Shown here: piece after piece, positions 17,409-25,184 of the stretch
How positions within the stretch are numbered: the stretch's first letter is position 1
How the letters are laid out: every line of letters starts with the position of its first letter
Assembly (NCBI RefSeq): GCF_014205675.1
Contig: NZ_JACIIX010000022.1
Span: 1-38,883, forward strand
Source: Novispirillum itersonii
GTDB lineage: Bacteria > Pseudomonadota > Alphaproteobacteria > Rhodospirillales > Rhodospirillaceae
Reading direction: 5' to 3'
DNA length: 38,883 nt
The notes under the pieces: model-generated
The model's database searches: none
Told to the model about the DNA's origin: nothing
What the model saw: the letters and a program-made list of their open reading frames with translations, nothing else
Program-made: the position numbers and the translations under genes

Positions 17409-18797
17409 ATGCGCCTGTTGTTTTTTGATCGGGCCCTGCTGGGCAGCGGGGAACAGGCCCGCTGGGCAGAGCAGGTTCTGATCACCGTCGATGCGGCGGG
17501 ACTCATCACGGCGGTGGAAGAGGGCGTGGCCCGTCCCCCGCGGGGAGAATACTGGTCCGGTCCGGCCCTGCCGGGGATGGCCAACCTGCATTCCCATGCC
17601 CACCAGCGGGCGATTGCCGGTCTGGGGGAACGCTCCGGGGAGGGGGCGGACAGCTTCTGGAGCTGGCGCGACGCCATGTACCGGGCGGTCCGCCGCATGG
17701 ATCCCGATGCCTTTCAGGCGGTGGCGGCGTGGCTGTATGTGGAAATGCTGAAGGCGGGGTATACCGCTGTCGGCGAGTTCCATTACCTGCACCATGATTT
17801 TGACGGCACCCCCTATGCCGATCCGGCGGAGATGAGCCACCGCTGTGTGGCGGCGGCGCGGGAAGCCGGGCTGCCGATCACTCTGCTGCCGGTGCTCTAT
17901 AATACCTCCGGATTCGGGGCGACGCCGCCGACCGACGGCCAGAAGCGTTTCATCCATCAGGGCGATGCCTTTGTGGCGTTGATGCAACGGCTGGCCTCGG
18001 CCTATGGCACCGCCCCGGATGTGCGGCTGGGGATTGCCCCGCATTCCCTGCGGGCCGTGCCGCCGGATCTGCTGGCGGCAGTGCTGCCGGAGACCGACCG
18101 CCTGCTGCCCGGCTGTCCGGTGCATATCCATATCGCCGAACAGGGGAAGGAAGTGGAGGACTGTCTGGCCCACACCGGTCAGCGTCCGGTGGAATGGCTG
18201 CTGGACCATGCCCCGGTTGACGACCGCTGGTGTCTGATCCATGCCACCCATGTCACCCCGCCGGAGGTCGCCGGGATGGCCCGTTCCGGTGCCGTGGTCG
18301 GCCTGTGTCTGACCACCGAGGCCAATCTGGGCGACGGCCTGTTTCCGGCGGAAGACTATCTGGCGGCAGGCGGACGCTTTGGCGTCGGGTCTGACAGCCA
18401 TATCTCGGTGTCGCCGGTGGAGGAACTGCGCTGGCTGGAATATGGCGCCCGCCTGACCTCCCGCCGCCGGACCGTGCTGTCCGGCGGGCCGCTGCGCTCC
18501 ACCGGGCGGCGGCTGTTTGATGCCGCCCGCAGCGGCGGGGCGCAGGCCTGCGGTTTTGCCAGCGGCCAGATATCGGTTGGATATCGGGCTGATATCATCA
18601 CGCTCAAGTCCGGGTCGCCGCTTCTGGCGGCCTGCACCGGGGATTCCCTGCTCGACGGCTGGGTGTTTTCCGGCAACGTGCCGGTGGTCAAAGATGTGCT
18701 GATCGCCGGACAGGCGGTTGTACGCGATGGTCACCACCCCCACGAAGACTCCCTCAGCCGTCGGTACTGTCAGACTCTCGAAAGGTTGTTCCAATGA
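17409..18797 (+). CDS. hutF: Formimidoylglutamate deiminase
   Basis: A 462-aa amidohydrolase that converts N-formimidoyl-L-glutamate to N-formyl-L-glutamate and ammonia. It belongs to the same superfamily as HutI but a different branch. The metal motif is ANLHSHAHQRAIAGLGE with His61 and His63, and LRLGIAPHSLRAVP-type and HIHIAEQ motifs follow (VHIHIAEQGKEVEDC), then GVGSDSHISVSPVEELRWLEY. ATG 17409 is preceded by GGGAGGAG at 17397-17404. The reading frame is open for about 420 codons upstream, but that part is antisense to hutI and not real. It overlaps hutH by 4 bp. Confidence 0.96.
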   Translation: MRLLFFDRALLGSGEQARWAEQVLITVDAAGLITAVEEGVARPPRGEYWSGPALPGMANLHSHAHQRAIAGLGERSGEGADSFWSWRDAMYRAVRRMDPDAFQAVAAWLYVEMLKAGYTAVGEFHYLHHDFDGTPYADPAEMSHRCVAAAREAGLPITLLPVLYNTSGFGATPPTDGQKRFIHQGDAFVALMQRLASAYGTAPDVRLGIAPHSLRAVPPDLLAAVLPETDRLLPGCPVHIHIAEQGKEVEDCLAHTGQRPVEWLLDHAPVDDRWCLIHATHVTPPEVAGMARSGAVVGLCLTTEANLGDGLFPAEDYLAAGGRFGVGSDSHISVSPVEELRWLEYGARLTSRRRTVLSGGPLRSTGRRLFDAARSGGAQACGFASGQISVGYRADIITLKSGSPLLAACTGDSLLDGWVFSGNVPVVKDVLIAGQAVVRDGHHPHEDSLSRRYCQTLERLFQ

Positions 18798-20326
18798 GCG
18801 ACGCTATCCTTCTGTCCCCCGGGTCCCTCAGCCTTGATGCCCTGCGCCGCATTTACCGCGACGGTGCCCCGCTGGCCCTGAATGATGAGGCCCGGGCGCG
18901 TATGGCGAAATCCCGCGCCATTGTCGAGACCATCGCCGCCGGGGACGAGGCGGTCTATGGCATCAACACCGGCTTCGGCAAACTGGCGCAGAAGCGCATT
19001 GCCGCCGAAGACCTTGATCTGCTGCAAAAGAACCTGATCCTGTCCCACGCCACCGGCGTCGGCGCGCCGATGAGCGACGGCGTGGTGCGGCTGATTCTGG
19101 CCACCAAGGCCGCCAGCATGGCGGTCGGGGCCTCCGGGGTGCGGCCGGAACTGGTCGAGGCGCTGCTGGATCTGTACCACAAGGGGGTTTATCCGGTGAT
19201 TCCGTCGAAGGGGTCGGTCGGGGCCTCCGGCGATCTGGCCCCGCTGGCGCATATGTGCGGGGTGCTGCTGGGCATCGGCCATGTGCGGGTCAACGGGCAG
19301 ATCGTCCCGGCGGCGGACGGGCTGAAGGCTGCCGGGATTCCGCTGTTTGACCTGAAGGCCAAGGAAGGTCTCGGCCTGATCAACGGCACACAGGTTTCCA
19401 CCGCGTTGGCGCTGGCCGGTCTGTTTGAGATCGAGCGCATCTACAAGGCGGCGATCCTGTCCGGGGCGCTGTCGGTGGAAGCGGTGAAGGGCAGCCACCG
19501 TCCGTTCGATGCCCGCATTTCCGCCCTGCGCGGCCAGCCGGGGCAGATGGATGTGGCGGCCACCTTCCGCGATCTGCTGGCGGGCAGCACCATCCACAGC
19601 AGCCATCAGGGCGAGGCCTGCCACCGCGTGCAGGATCCGTATTGCCTGCGCTGCCAGCCGCAGGTGATGGGGGCGATCCTTGACCAGATGCGCATGGCCG
19701 CCCGTACGCTGGTGATTGAAGCCAACGGCGTCACCGACAACCCGCTGGTGATGGTCGATACCGGCGAGGTGATCTCCGGCGGCAACTTCCATGCCGAGCC
19801 GGTGGCGATGGCGGCTGACCAGCTGGCGATTGCCGCTTCGGAAATCGGGGCACTGTCGGAACGCCGGATTGCCATGCTGATCGACACCACCATCAGCGGT
19901 CTGCCGCCGTTTCTGGTGGCGGAGCCGGGCCTGAACTCCGGCTTCATGATCGCCCACGTCACGGCGGCGGCGCTGGCGTCGGAGAATAAGACCCTCGCCC
20001 ATCCGGCCAGTGTGGACAGTCTGCCGACCTCGGCCAATCAGGAAGATCACGTGTCGATGGCGACTTTTGCCGCCCGCCGTCTGGGCGACATTGCCGAGAA
20101 CATCGCCACCATCGTCGGTATCGAGCTGCTGGCGGCGGCGCAGGGGCTGGAAACCTGGCGTCCGCTGGAAACGTCCCCGCGTCTGGAAGCAGCGATGGCC
20201 ACCATCCGGGCGGCGGTGCCGCGCTATGACGTGGACCGCTACTTCGCCCCGGATCTGGCCGCCATCGGCGCGCTGGTGCAGGGCGGCGGTTTCGATAGCG
20301 CCGTCAGCTTCGATATGGCGCTGTAA
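18794..20326 (+). CDS. hutH: Histidine ammonia-lyase (histidase)
   Basis: A 510-aa enzyme that removes ammonia from histidine to give urocanate, the first step of the pathway. The Ala144-Ser145-Gly146 triad in GSVGASGDLAPLAHM forms the MIO electrophile, and Tyr55 lies in VYGINTGFGKL. GLINGTQVSTALA and the C-terminal TSANQEDHVSMATFAARRL are also present. Its ATG overlaps the hutF stop (ATGA), and AAAGG lies 8 nt upstream. A stem-loop with 12-13 bp arms at 20342-20368 sits between it and hutG without a U tract. Confidence 0.98.
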   Translation: MSDAILLSPGSLSLDALRRIYRDGAPLALNDEARARMAKSRAIVETIAAGDEAVYGINTGFGKLAQKRIAAEDLDLLQKNLILSHATGVGAPMSDGVVRLILATKAASMAVGASGVRPELVEALLDLYHKGVYPVIPSKGSVGASGDLAPLAHMCGVLLGIGHVRVNGQIVPAADGLKAAGIPLFDLKAKEGLGLINGTQVSTALALAGLFEIERIYKAAILSGALSVEAVKGSHRPFDARISALRGQPGQMDVAATFRDLLAGSTIHSSHQGEACHRVQDPYCLRCQPQVMGAILDQMRMAARTLVIEANGVTDNPLVMVDTGEVISGGNFHAEPVAMAADQLAIAASEIGALSERRIAMLIDTTISGLPPFLVAEPGLNSGFMIAHVTAAALASENKTLAHPASVDSLPTSANQEDHVSMATFAARRLGDIAENIATIVGIELLAAAQGLETWRPLETSPRLEAAMATIRAAVPRYDVDRYFAPDLAAIGALVQGGGFDSAVSFDMAL

Positions 20327-20391
20327 GGACGACGGGCATCAGGCCGGGTGGAAGACTTCCGCCCGGCCCTGTTTCAGCAAAGGATACCGGG

Positions 20392-21207
20392 ATGAGCGAC
20401 CGCGTTTTTGATCTGGTGCTGGGCGACGGCCCGCTGGTGATCAGCATGCCGCATTGCGGCACCGACCTGTTTCCCGGTCTGGCAGAACGCCTGACCCCGG
20501 AAGCCCTGACCCTGCGGGACACCGACTGGTTCATCCCGCGCCTGTATGATTTTGCCCGGGAGTTCGGGGCCACCCTGATCAGTGCCCGCTATTCCCGTTA
20601 TGTGGTGGATCTCAACCGTCCGGCCAGCGGGGAGAGCCTGTATCCGGGGCAGGCCACCACCGGCCTGTGTCCGGATGTGCTGTTTGACGGCCGCCCGCTG
20701 TACCGGGATGGCATGGCCCCCGACGCGGCGGAAACGGCACAACGGGTGGAAACCTACTGGAAACCCTATCACGATGCGCTGGAGTCGGCGCTGGCGGCGG
20801 CGCAGGCCCGGCATGGCTATGCCCTGCTGTATGATGCCCATTCGATCGCGGCGGAGGTGCCGCGCCTGTTTGACGGGGTGCTGCCCGACCTTAACCTCGG
20901 CACCGTGAAGGGGGCCAGCGTTCCCCCGGCGCTGCGGGACCGGCTGGGCGCGGTTCTCGAGTCGGCGCGGCAGGATGGCTTCACCGCCGTCACCGACGGG
21001 CGCTTCATCGGCGGATACATCACCCGTGCCCACGGGCGCCCGGCGGAAAACCGGCTGGCGGTGCAGATGGAGCTGTCGCAGACCACCTATATGCATGAAG
21101 AGGGATCTGGAAATTCCCTGCGGTTCACGTACCGTGAGGAGCGTGCCATTCGTATTCAGGCGGTCTTGCGCAGCCTCCTGAAGGTCTATACTGATTGGCG
21201 TCCGTGA
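20392..21207 (+). CDS. hutG: N-formylglutamate deformylase
   Basis: A 271-aa N-formylglutamate amidohydrolase that yields glutamate and formate, the last step after HutF. Family motifs are PLVISMPHCGTDLFPGL, DTDWFIPRLYDFA, and LLYDAHSIAAEVPRLFDG with the metal-binding DxHS. The start ATG 20392 has AAAGGA 7 nt before it. The HutF-HutG pair shows the organism uses the formylglutamate branch rather than formiminoglutamase. Confidence 0.96.
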   Translation: MSDRVFDLVLGDGPLVISMPHCGTDLFPGLAERLTPEALTLRDTDWFIPRLYDFAREFGATLISARYSRYVVDLNRPASGESLYPGQATTGLCPDVLFDGRPLYRDGMAPDAAETAQRVETYWKPYHDALESALAAAQARHGYALLYDAHSIAAEVPRLFDGVLPDLNLGTVKGASVPPALRDRLGAVLESARQDGFTAVTDGRFIGGYITRAHGRPAENRLAVQMELSQTTYMHEEGSGNSLRFTYREERAIRIQAVLRSLLKVYTDWRP

Positions 21208-21229
21208 TCCGGCAGCGGGGGCTTGACCG

Positions 21230-21267
21230 CTGACGGGTCCGGATTGGCAAACCGAAGGACCCGTCAG
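21230..21267 (+). promoter_or_regulatory. Intercistronic hairpin between hutG and hutD
   Basis: A perfect 11-bp inverted repeat, CTGACGGGTCC (21230-21240) and GGACCCGTCAG (21257-21267), with a 16-nt loop. It has no U tract, so it is more likely an mRNA stability or attenuation element than a full terminator. Confidence 0.5.
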
Positions 21268-21326
21268 AGGTACCGCCACCAAAGCCACCGTCCCGACCCG
21301 GTGGTGCTGTTTGAGGAGATGGGGGA

Positions 21327-21932
21327 ATGAGCCGGATGAAAGTGCTTGGTCCCAAAGACTACCAGCGGATGCCCTGGAAAAACGGGCAGGGAATGACCAC
21401 CGAGATCGCCCGGTTTCCCGCCGATGGCTTCGGCCGCTTCCAGTGGCGCGTCAGCATTGCGGATGTCGTCAGCGCCGGAGCGTTTTCCGCCTTCACCGGC
21501 TATGACCGCCTGATCGCCTGTATTGAAGGGGAAGGCATGACCCTGACGGTGGACGGGGGACCCCCTGAGGCTGTCGCCCGTGAGGCGCAGCCTTTTTTCT
21601 TTTCCGGCGATGCGGCGGTCACCTGCGACCTGATCGGCGGGCCGACCCGGGATTTTAACCTGATCGTCGACCGCGCCCGCATGGGCGGGGACATGATCCG
21701 CCTGCGTGGCGGGGAGAACTGGGCCGGGGGGGCGGATGACACCATTGTGCTGGTCTATGCCCTGCGCGGATCGGTGCAGGTGCATACCGGCGATGCCGAA
21801 ACCCGGCTGACCGAGGATAACACCGCCCGCATTGACGGCGAGGCGGTGGCGGTGACAGTCGGCCCGGGGGCGGAAGCGCTGATTTCCGTCGTCACCGTGC
21901 AGGACACCGCTGAGGATGACGGCGAGGTGTAA
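21327..21932 (+). CDS. hutD: HutD/Ves family protein
   Basis: A 201-aa cupin-fold protein of the HutD/Ves family, frequently found in hut operons. HutD is thought to tune hut expression, perhaps by binding formylglutamate, but no catalytic activity is established. Typical sequence is PWKNGQGMTTEIARFP near the N terminus, followed by FQWRVSIADVVSAGAFSAFTGYDRLIACIEG. ATG 21327 has GAGGAG 8 nt upstream. The last 178 bp are also open on the opposite strand as the C-terminal end of the neighbouring ABC ATPase frame. No terminator is seen after it. Confidence 0.92.
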   Translation: MSRMKVLGPKDYQRMPWKNGQGMTTEIARFPADGFGRFQWRVSIADVVSAGAFSAFTGYDRLIACIEGEGMTLTVDGGPPEAVAREAQPFFFSGDAAVTCDLIGGPTRDFNLIVDRARMGGDMIRLRGGENWAGGADDTIVLVYALRGSVQVHTGDAETRLTEDNTARIDGEAVAVTVGPGAEALISVVTVQDTAEDDGEV

Positions 21933-22693
21933 CCGTTTGTCCCCGTCGGCAGGATCACCGGCTGCCCGTTGAGGGTCCCGGTCAGGAACCGGGTGCCATA
22001 CAGGGCTTCCAGCCGGTCCGGGGTCATGACCTGCCGGGGGCTGTCGGCGGCGGTCATCCGGCCATCCTGCAACAGGACCACCTGATCACAGAACCGGGCC
22101 GCCAGAGTCAGGTCGTGCAGCACCAGCACCACGCAGCGCCCGGCATGGACGGCCTGTCGGCGCAGCAGCTCCATCACGGTGATCTGGTGGGCCGGATCGA
22201 GGGCGGCCACCGGCTCGTCAGCCAGAATCACCGCCGGGGTCCCGGCCAGAACCCGGGCCAGATGCACCCGGGCCCGTTCGCCGCCGGACAGGGCGGTGGC
22301 CGGGCGGTCGGCCAGCGCTGTGATGTCGGTGTCGGCCATCGCCTGCTCGATTCCGGCGGCGTTGATCCTGCCATCCGGATGGGCGAGCTGCCCCAGACGC
22401 ACCACCTCCCGCACTGCCACCGGCCAGTGCAGGCGGTGATCCTGCGGCAGATAGCCGATGCGACGGGCCCGGTCCCGGGGGGACAGTCTGGCCAGATCGA
22501 TGCCCCCCAGCGTTACCCGTCCGGTGATTGGCAGCAGACCGGCCACCGCCTTCAGCAGGGTGCTTTTTCCGGCACCATTGGGGCCGAGAATGCCGGTGAC
22601 CGCGCCTGCCGGACAGAGGGCGGACAAGGGGTGCAGGACGGTCCGGCCCTGACGGTGGACCGACAGGGCGCACAGGTGCAGGGCAGCAGTCAT
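21755..22693 (-). CDS. btuD: ABC transporter ATPase, vitamin B12 uptake (BtuD-like)
   Basis: ATPase subunit of an importer for cobalamin or a similar chelate, 312 aa as read. Walker A is GPNGAGKST (near residue 37), the Q-loop is YLPQDHRLHWP, the signature is LSGGERARVHLARVLAG, Walker B is VILADEPVAALDP, and the switch His lies in LVLHDLTLAARF. The family normally ends about where this one reads LNGQPVILPTG. The last 59 codons (21755-21931) are Ser/Thr-rich, lie antisense to hutD and look like read-through after loss of the original stop. The ATG overlaps btuC by 4 bp. Confidence 0.88.
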   Translation of the reverse strand: MTAALHLCALSVHRQGRTVLHPLSALCPAGAVTGILGPNGAGKSTLLKAVAGLLPITGRVTLGGIDLARLSPRDRARRIGYLPQDHRLHWPVAVREVVRLGQLAHPDGRINAAGIEQAMADTDITALADRPATALSGGERARVHLARVLAGTPAVILADEPVAALDPAHQITVMELLRRQAVHAGRCVVLVLHDLTLAARFCDQVVLLQDGRMTAADSPRQVMTPDRLEALYGTRFLTGTLNGQPVILPTGTNGYTSPSSSAVSCTVTTEISASAPGPTVTATASPSMRAVLSSVSRVSASPVCTCTDPRRA

Positions 22694-23676
22694 GACAGGG
22701 TCTCGCGCAGGTGACGCCGCAGCAGCAGCAGGAAAAACGGGGCCCCGATCAGGGCGGTGAGGACGCCGACCATCAGTTCCTGCGCCGTCGGCAACAGGCG
22801 GACCACCAGATCGGCGGCGCAGACCAGCAGGGCTCCGCCGAGGGCGCTGGGCAGCAGCAGGCGGGCCGGATCATGCCCGGTCAGCGGGCGGAGCAGATGC
22901 GGAACCAGAAGACCGACAAAGCCGATGGATCCGGCAACGGTCACCGCCGCCCCGACCATCGCCGCCGTCCCGCCGACTACCCGCAGATACAGGACGGGCA
23001 GACGGATGCCGAGGGTGGCAGCCGCCTCTTCCCCCAGCGTCAGGGCGCGCAGACCCCGCTGCGACGACAGCACCAGCAGACTGCCGAGGGCGATCAGCGG
23101 GGCAGCGGTCAGGGCATCCTGCAAAGACCGGTCCTTCAGGGATCCCATCAACCACAGCACCATCTCTGACAGGGCATAGGGATTGGGGGCCAGCGCCATG
23201 GCCAGCGAGGTCAGGGCCACGGCCAGACTCGACAGGGCAATCCCGGACAGGATCACCGACAGGCTGTCACCGCGCCGGGTCAGCCCCAGCAGCAGGGCGG
23301 TGGCAATTCCGGCTCCGGTCAGGCCGCAGGCGGCGGGAGCCAGAGACCACAGGGTGCCGAATCCGAAGTACAGGGCGATGACCGCACCGAGTCCGGCACT
23401 GGCGGATACCCCGATCAGCCCCGGCTCCGCCAGCGGATTGCGCAGCAGGGCCTGTAAGGCCGCCCCGCCCAGACCGAGCGCCCAGCCGACGAGGATTGCC
23501 AGCAGCACCCGGGGCAGGCGGATTTCCAGCAGGATGATCCGGTGCCGGGGATCGCCCTGTCCCAGCCCGGCGGCCAGCAGGTCGGCGGCGGTCAGGCTGC
23601 CGCCACTGGTCAGGCTGACGGCGGCGCACAGCAGCAGGGCCAGCAACAGGCCGGAGATCAGCAGGCGGTCAGTCAT
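22690..23676 (-). CDS. btuC: ABC transporter permease, FecCD/BtuC family
   Basis: A 328-aa inner-membrane permease with about ten hydrophobic helices, the BtuC/FecCD layout for cobalamin, haem or siderophore import. Signatures are RLPRVLLAILVGWALGLGGAALQALLRNPLAEPGLIGVSASAG-type sequence early on and GSIGFVGLLVPHLLRPLTGHDP near the C terminus. I start at ATG 23676 (MTDRLLIS), with GGAG 7 nt upstream. The 29 open codons upstream are read from btuF in another frame. It overlaps both neighbours by ATGA. Confidence 0.92.
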   Translation of the reverse strand: MTDRLLISGLLLALLLCAAVSLTSGGSLTAADLLAAGLGQGDPRHRIILLEIRLPRVLLAILVGWALGLGGAALQALLRNPLAEPGLIGVSASAGLGAVIALYFGFGTLWSLAPAACGLTGAGIATALLLGLTRRGDSLSVILSGIALSSLAVALTSLAMALAPNPYALSEMVLWLMGSLKDRSLQDALTAAPLIALGSLLVLSSQRGLRALTLGEEAAATLGIRLPVLYLRVVGGTAAMVGAAVTVAGSIGFVGLLVPHLLRPLTGHDPARLLLPSALGGALLVCAADLVVRLLPTAQELMVGVLTALIGAPFFLLLLRRHLRETLS

Positions 23677-24533
23677 TGTCGGGCTCCGGATGGGGGCAGG
23701 GCGCCGAGGGCCTGCGACAGGGTTTCCGCCGCCACCGCCAGCCCCCAGTTGCCGCAGACCCACTGGGTCCCGGGGACGGTGATCACCGGGACCACCGGGG
23801 TATAGGCCCCGCTGCGGCCCCGGTTGCCCCGCAGGGAAAAGGCGGTGCGGTCAAAAAAGCTGTGAATCATCAGGTCAGGCGGGTCGAGCACCAGGGCTTC
23901 CGCCGGGACCCCGGCCCAGCCGGTCAGGCCGTAGCGGCGGGCCTGATTGTTCAGCCCGTTGAGGTCCATGATCCAGCCGACAAAGGTGCCGTCGGCGGCG
24001 GTGCCACCGTCGGGCCGCAGATACAGGGCGTTCCGTCCGGCTCCGGCGGCGCTGGCCTGCACGGCGGCCAGCCGGGCGCGGACTTCGTCGATCAGATCCT
24101 CGCCGCGCTGGGGGTGGCCGAGGGCGGCGGCGGCAGCGCGGATCATCGATTCCACTCCGTCCTGATGGTTGGTCAGGGGCAGGCGCAGCACGCGGACCCC
24201 CAGCCGTTCCAGCAGGGCGGCGGTGGACTGGCCGGTCCAGGCGTCGGTGATCATCAGCTCAACTCCGTCGGCCAGATAGGCTTCCGCCCCTGCCGTCCGG
24301 GCCGGAAAGGTCCGGGCAGCCCCGATCATCAGCGACAGGGTCGGGTCATGGGCCTGCGGCGACAGGCTGGCGATCTGCTGCGGGTCGGCCAGCCGCAGCA
24401 CCAGCTGGTCGGCGCACAGGGTGGCGCTGGCGACCCGGGGCAGGGGGGAAACCGGGGGCAGGGGGGCCGCCGCCGCCGGAAAGGCAGCCAGAAGCAGGAC
24501 CGGCAGCAGCCCCTCCGACAGGCGGCGGATCAT
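23673..24533 (-). CDS. btuF: Periplasmic binding protein, BtuF-like
   Basis: A 286-aa class III periplasmic binding protein with a signal peptide (residues 1-23, MIRRLSEGLLPVLLLAAFPAAAA). RVASATLCADQLVLRLADPQQIASLS is the typical first strand, with cysteine, of the FepB/BtuF group, and HQDGVESMIRAAAAALGHP follows. It should deliver the ligand to the BtuC-BtuD pair encoded directly downstream. GGGGGA lies 7 nt before the start. The cobalamin assignment rests mainly on the riboswitch and receptor upstream in the same operon. Confidence 0.85.
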   Translation of the reverse strand: MIRRLSEGLLPVLLLAAFPAAAAPLPPVSPLPRVASATLCADQLVLRLADPQQIASLSPQAHDPTLSLMIGAARTFPARTAGAEAYLADGVELMITDAWTGQSTAALLERLGVRVLRLPLTNHQDGVESMIRAAAAALGHPQRGEDLIDEVRARLAAVQASAAGAGRNALYLRPDGGTAADGTFVGWIMDLNGLNNQARRYGLTGWAGVPAEALVLDPPDLMIHSFFDRTAFSLRGNRGRSGAYTPVVPVITVPGTQWVCGNWGLAVAAETLSQALGALPPSGARQ

Positions 24534-24536
24534 GGC

Positions 24537-25151
24537 TTATCCCCCGCACGGGAAGCCGGTGGCGGTGCGGTCGAGCGGATCCGGCGGCAGGCCGAGATAC
24601 CGCTCCCGCACCGCATCCCACAGCGCAAGGCGGCTGTAATCCGGCTGTTTGAGGATCTTGTCATTATCCCCCAGCAGCGGATTGGGGAAGAACACCGTCA
24701 GCTGGTTTTCCCCGCCGCCGTTGAACAGCCGCAGCCCCCAACTGCGCGGGCAGCCATCAGCGCTGATCATGCGGTAGAGCTCTGCCCGCCCGGTGCGGCG
24801 CAGGCGGGCCAGTTCCGGGTCGGTGGGGGCGCGGGAGGATCCCTTGTTCAGGCCGATGCAGACGTGAAAGTGCCACAGCCCGAAATCGACGGTCAGATAA
24901 CCGTCATGGCAGCGCACCCGGCGGGGCGGGGCGGGAACCCGGATTTCGAACACCGCTCCCTGAATCAGGGTGCCGAACACGATTTTGTCCCAGTGGTTGA
25001 CGAACAGGTCATCCAGCAGCGGCAGCAGGAAATCCTGATCCACCGGCAGCGGGAACAGATCGACCTCGCCGGACCCGGGTTCCCGCACCCGCACCGGCGG
25101 GGCTGGCAGGGACGGGGAGAGGCCCGGAGATGTAACGGAGGAAGAGGGCAT
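24537..25151 (-). CDS. Unknown conserved-looking protein in the B12 operon
   Basis: A 204-aa protein I cannot assign to a named function. It has a Pro/Ser-rich N terminus (residues 1-25), no signal peptide and no membrane segment. The core contains VNHWDKIVFGTLIQGAVFEI, then a Cys/His-rich stretch: C81-H82, and H94-F-H96-V-C98 in LWHFHVCIGLNKG. RAELYR and WGLRLFNGGGENQLTVFFPNP follow. The Cys/His pattern could bind a metal. It is 33 bp after the receptor gene and 3 bp before btuF, with AAGG 8 nt upstream, so it is almost certainly co-transcribed under the riboswitch. A role in handling cobalamin or cobalt is inference from position. Confidence 0.8.
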   Translation of the reverse strand: MPSSSVTSPGLSPSLPAPPVRVREPGSGEVDLFPLPVDQDFLLPLLDDLFVNHWDKIVFGTLIQGAVFEIRVPAPPRRVRCHDGYLTVDFGLWHFHVCIGLNKGSSRAPTDPELARLRRTGRAELYRMISADGCPRSWGLRLFNGGGENQLTVFFPNPLLGDNDKILKQPDYSRLALWDAVRERYLGLPPDPLDRTATGFPCGG

Positions 25152-25184
25152 GGGTCTGACCTTTTTCAGAAGGGAAGCCGGGCT

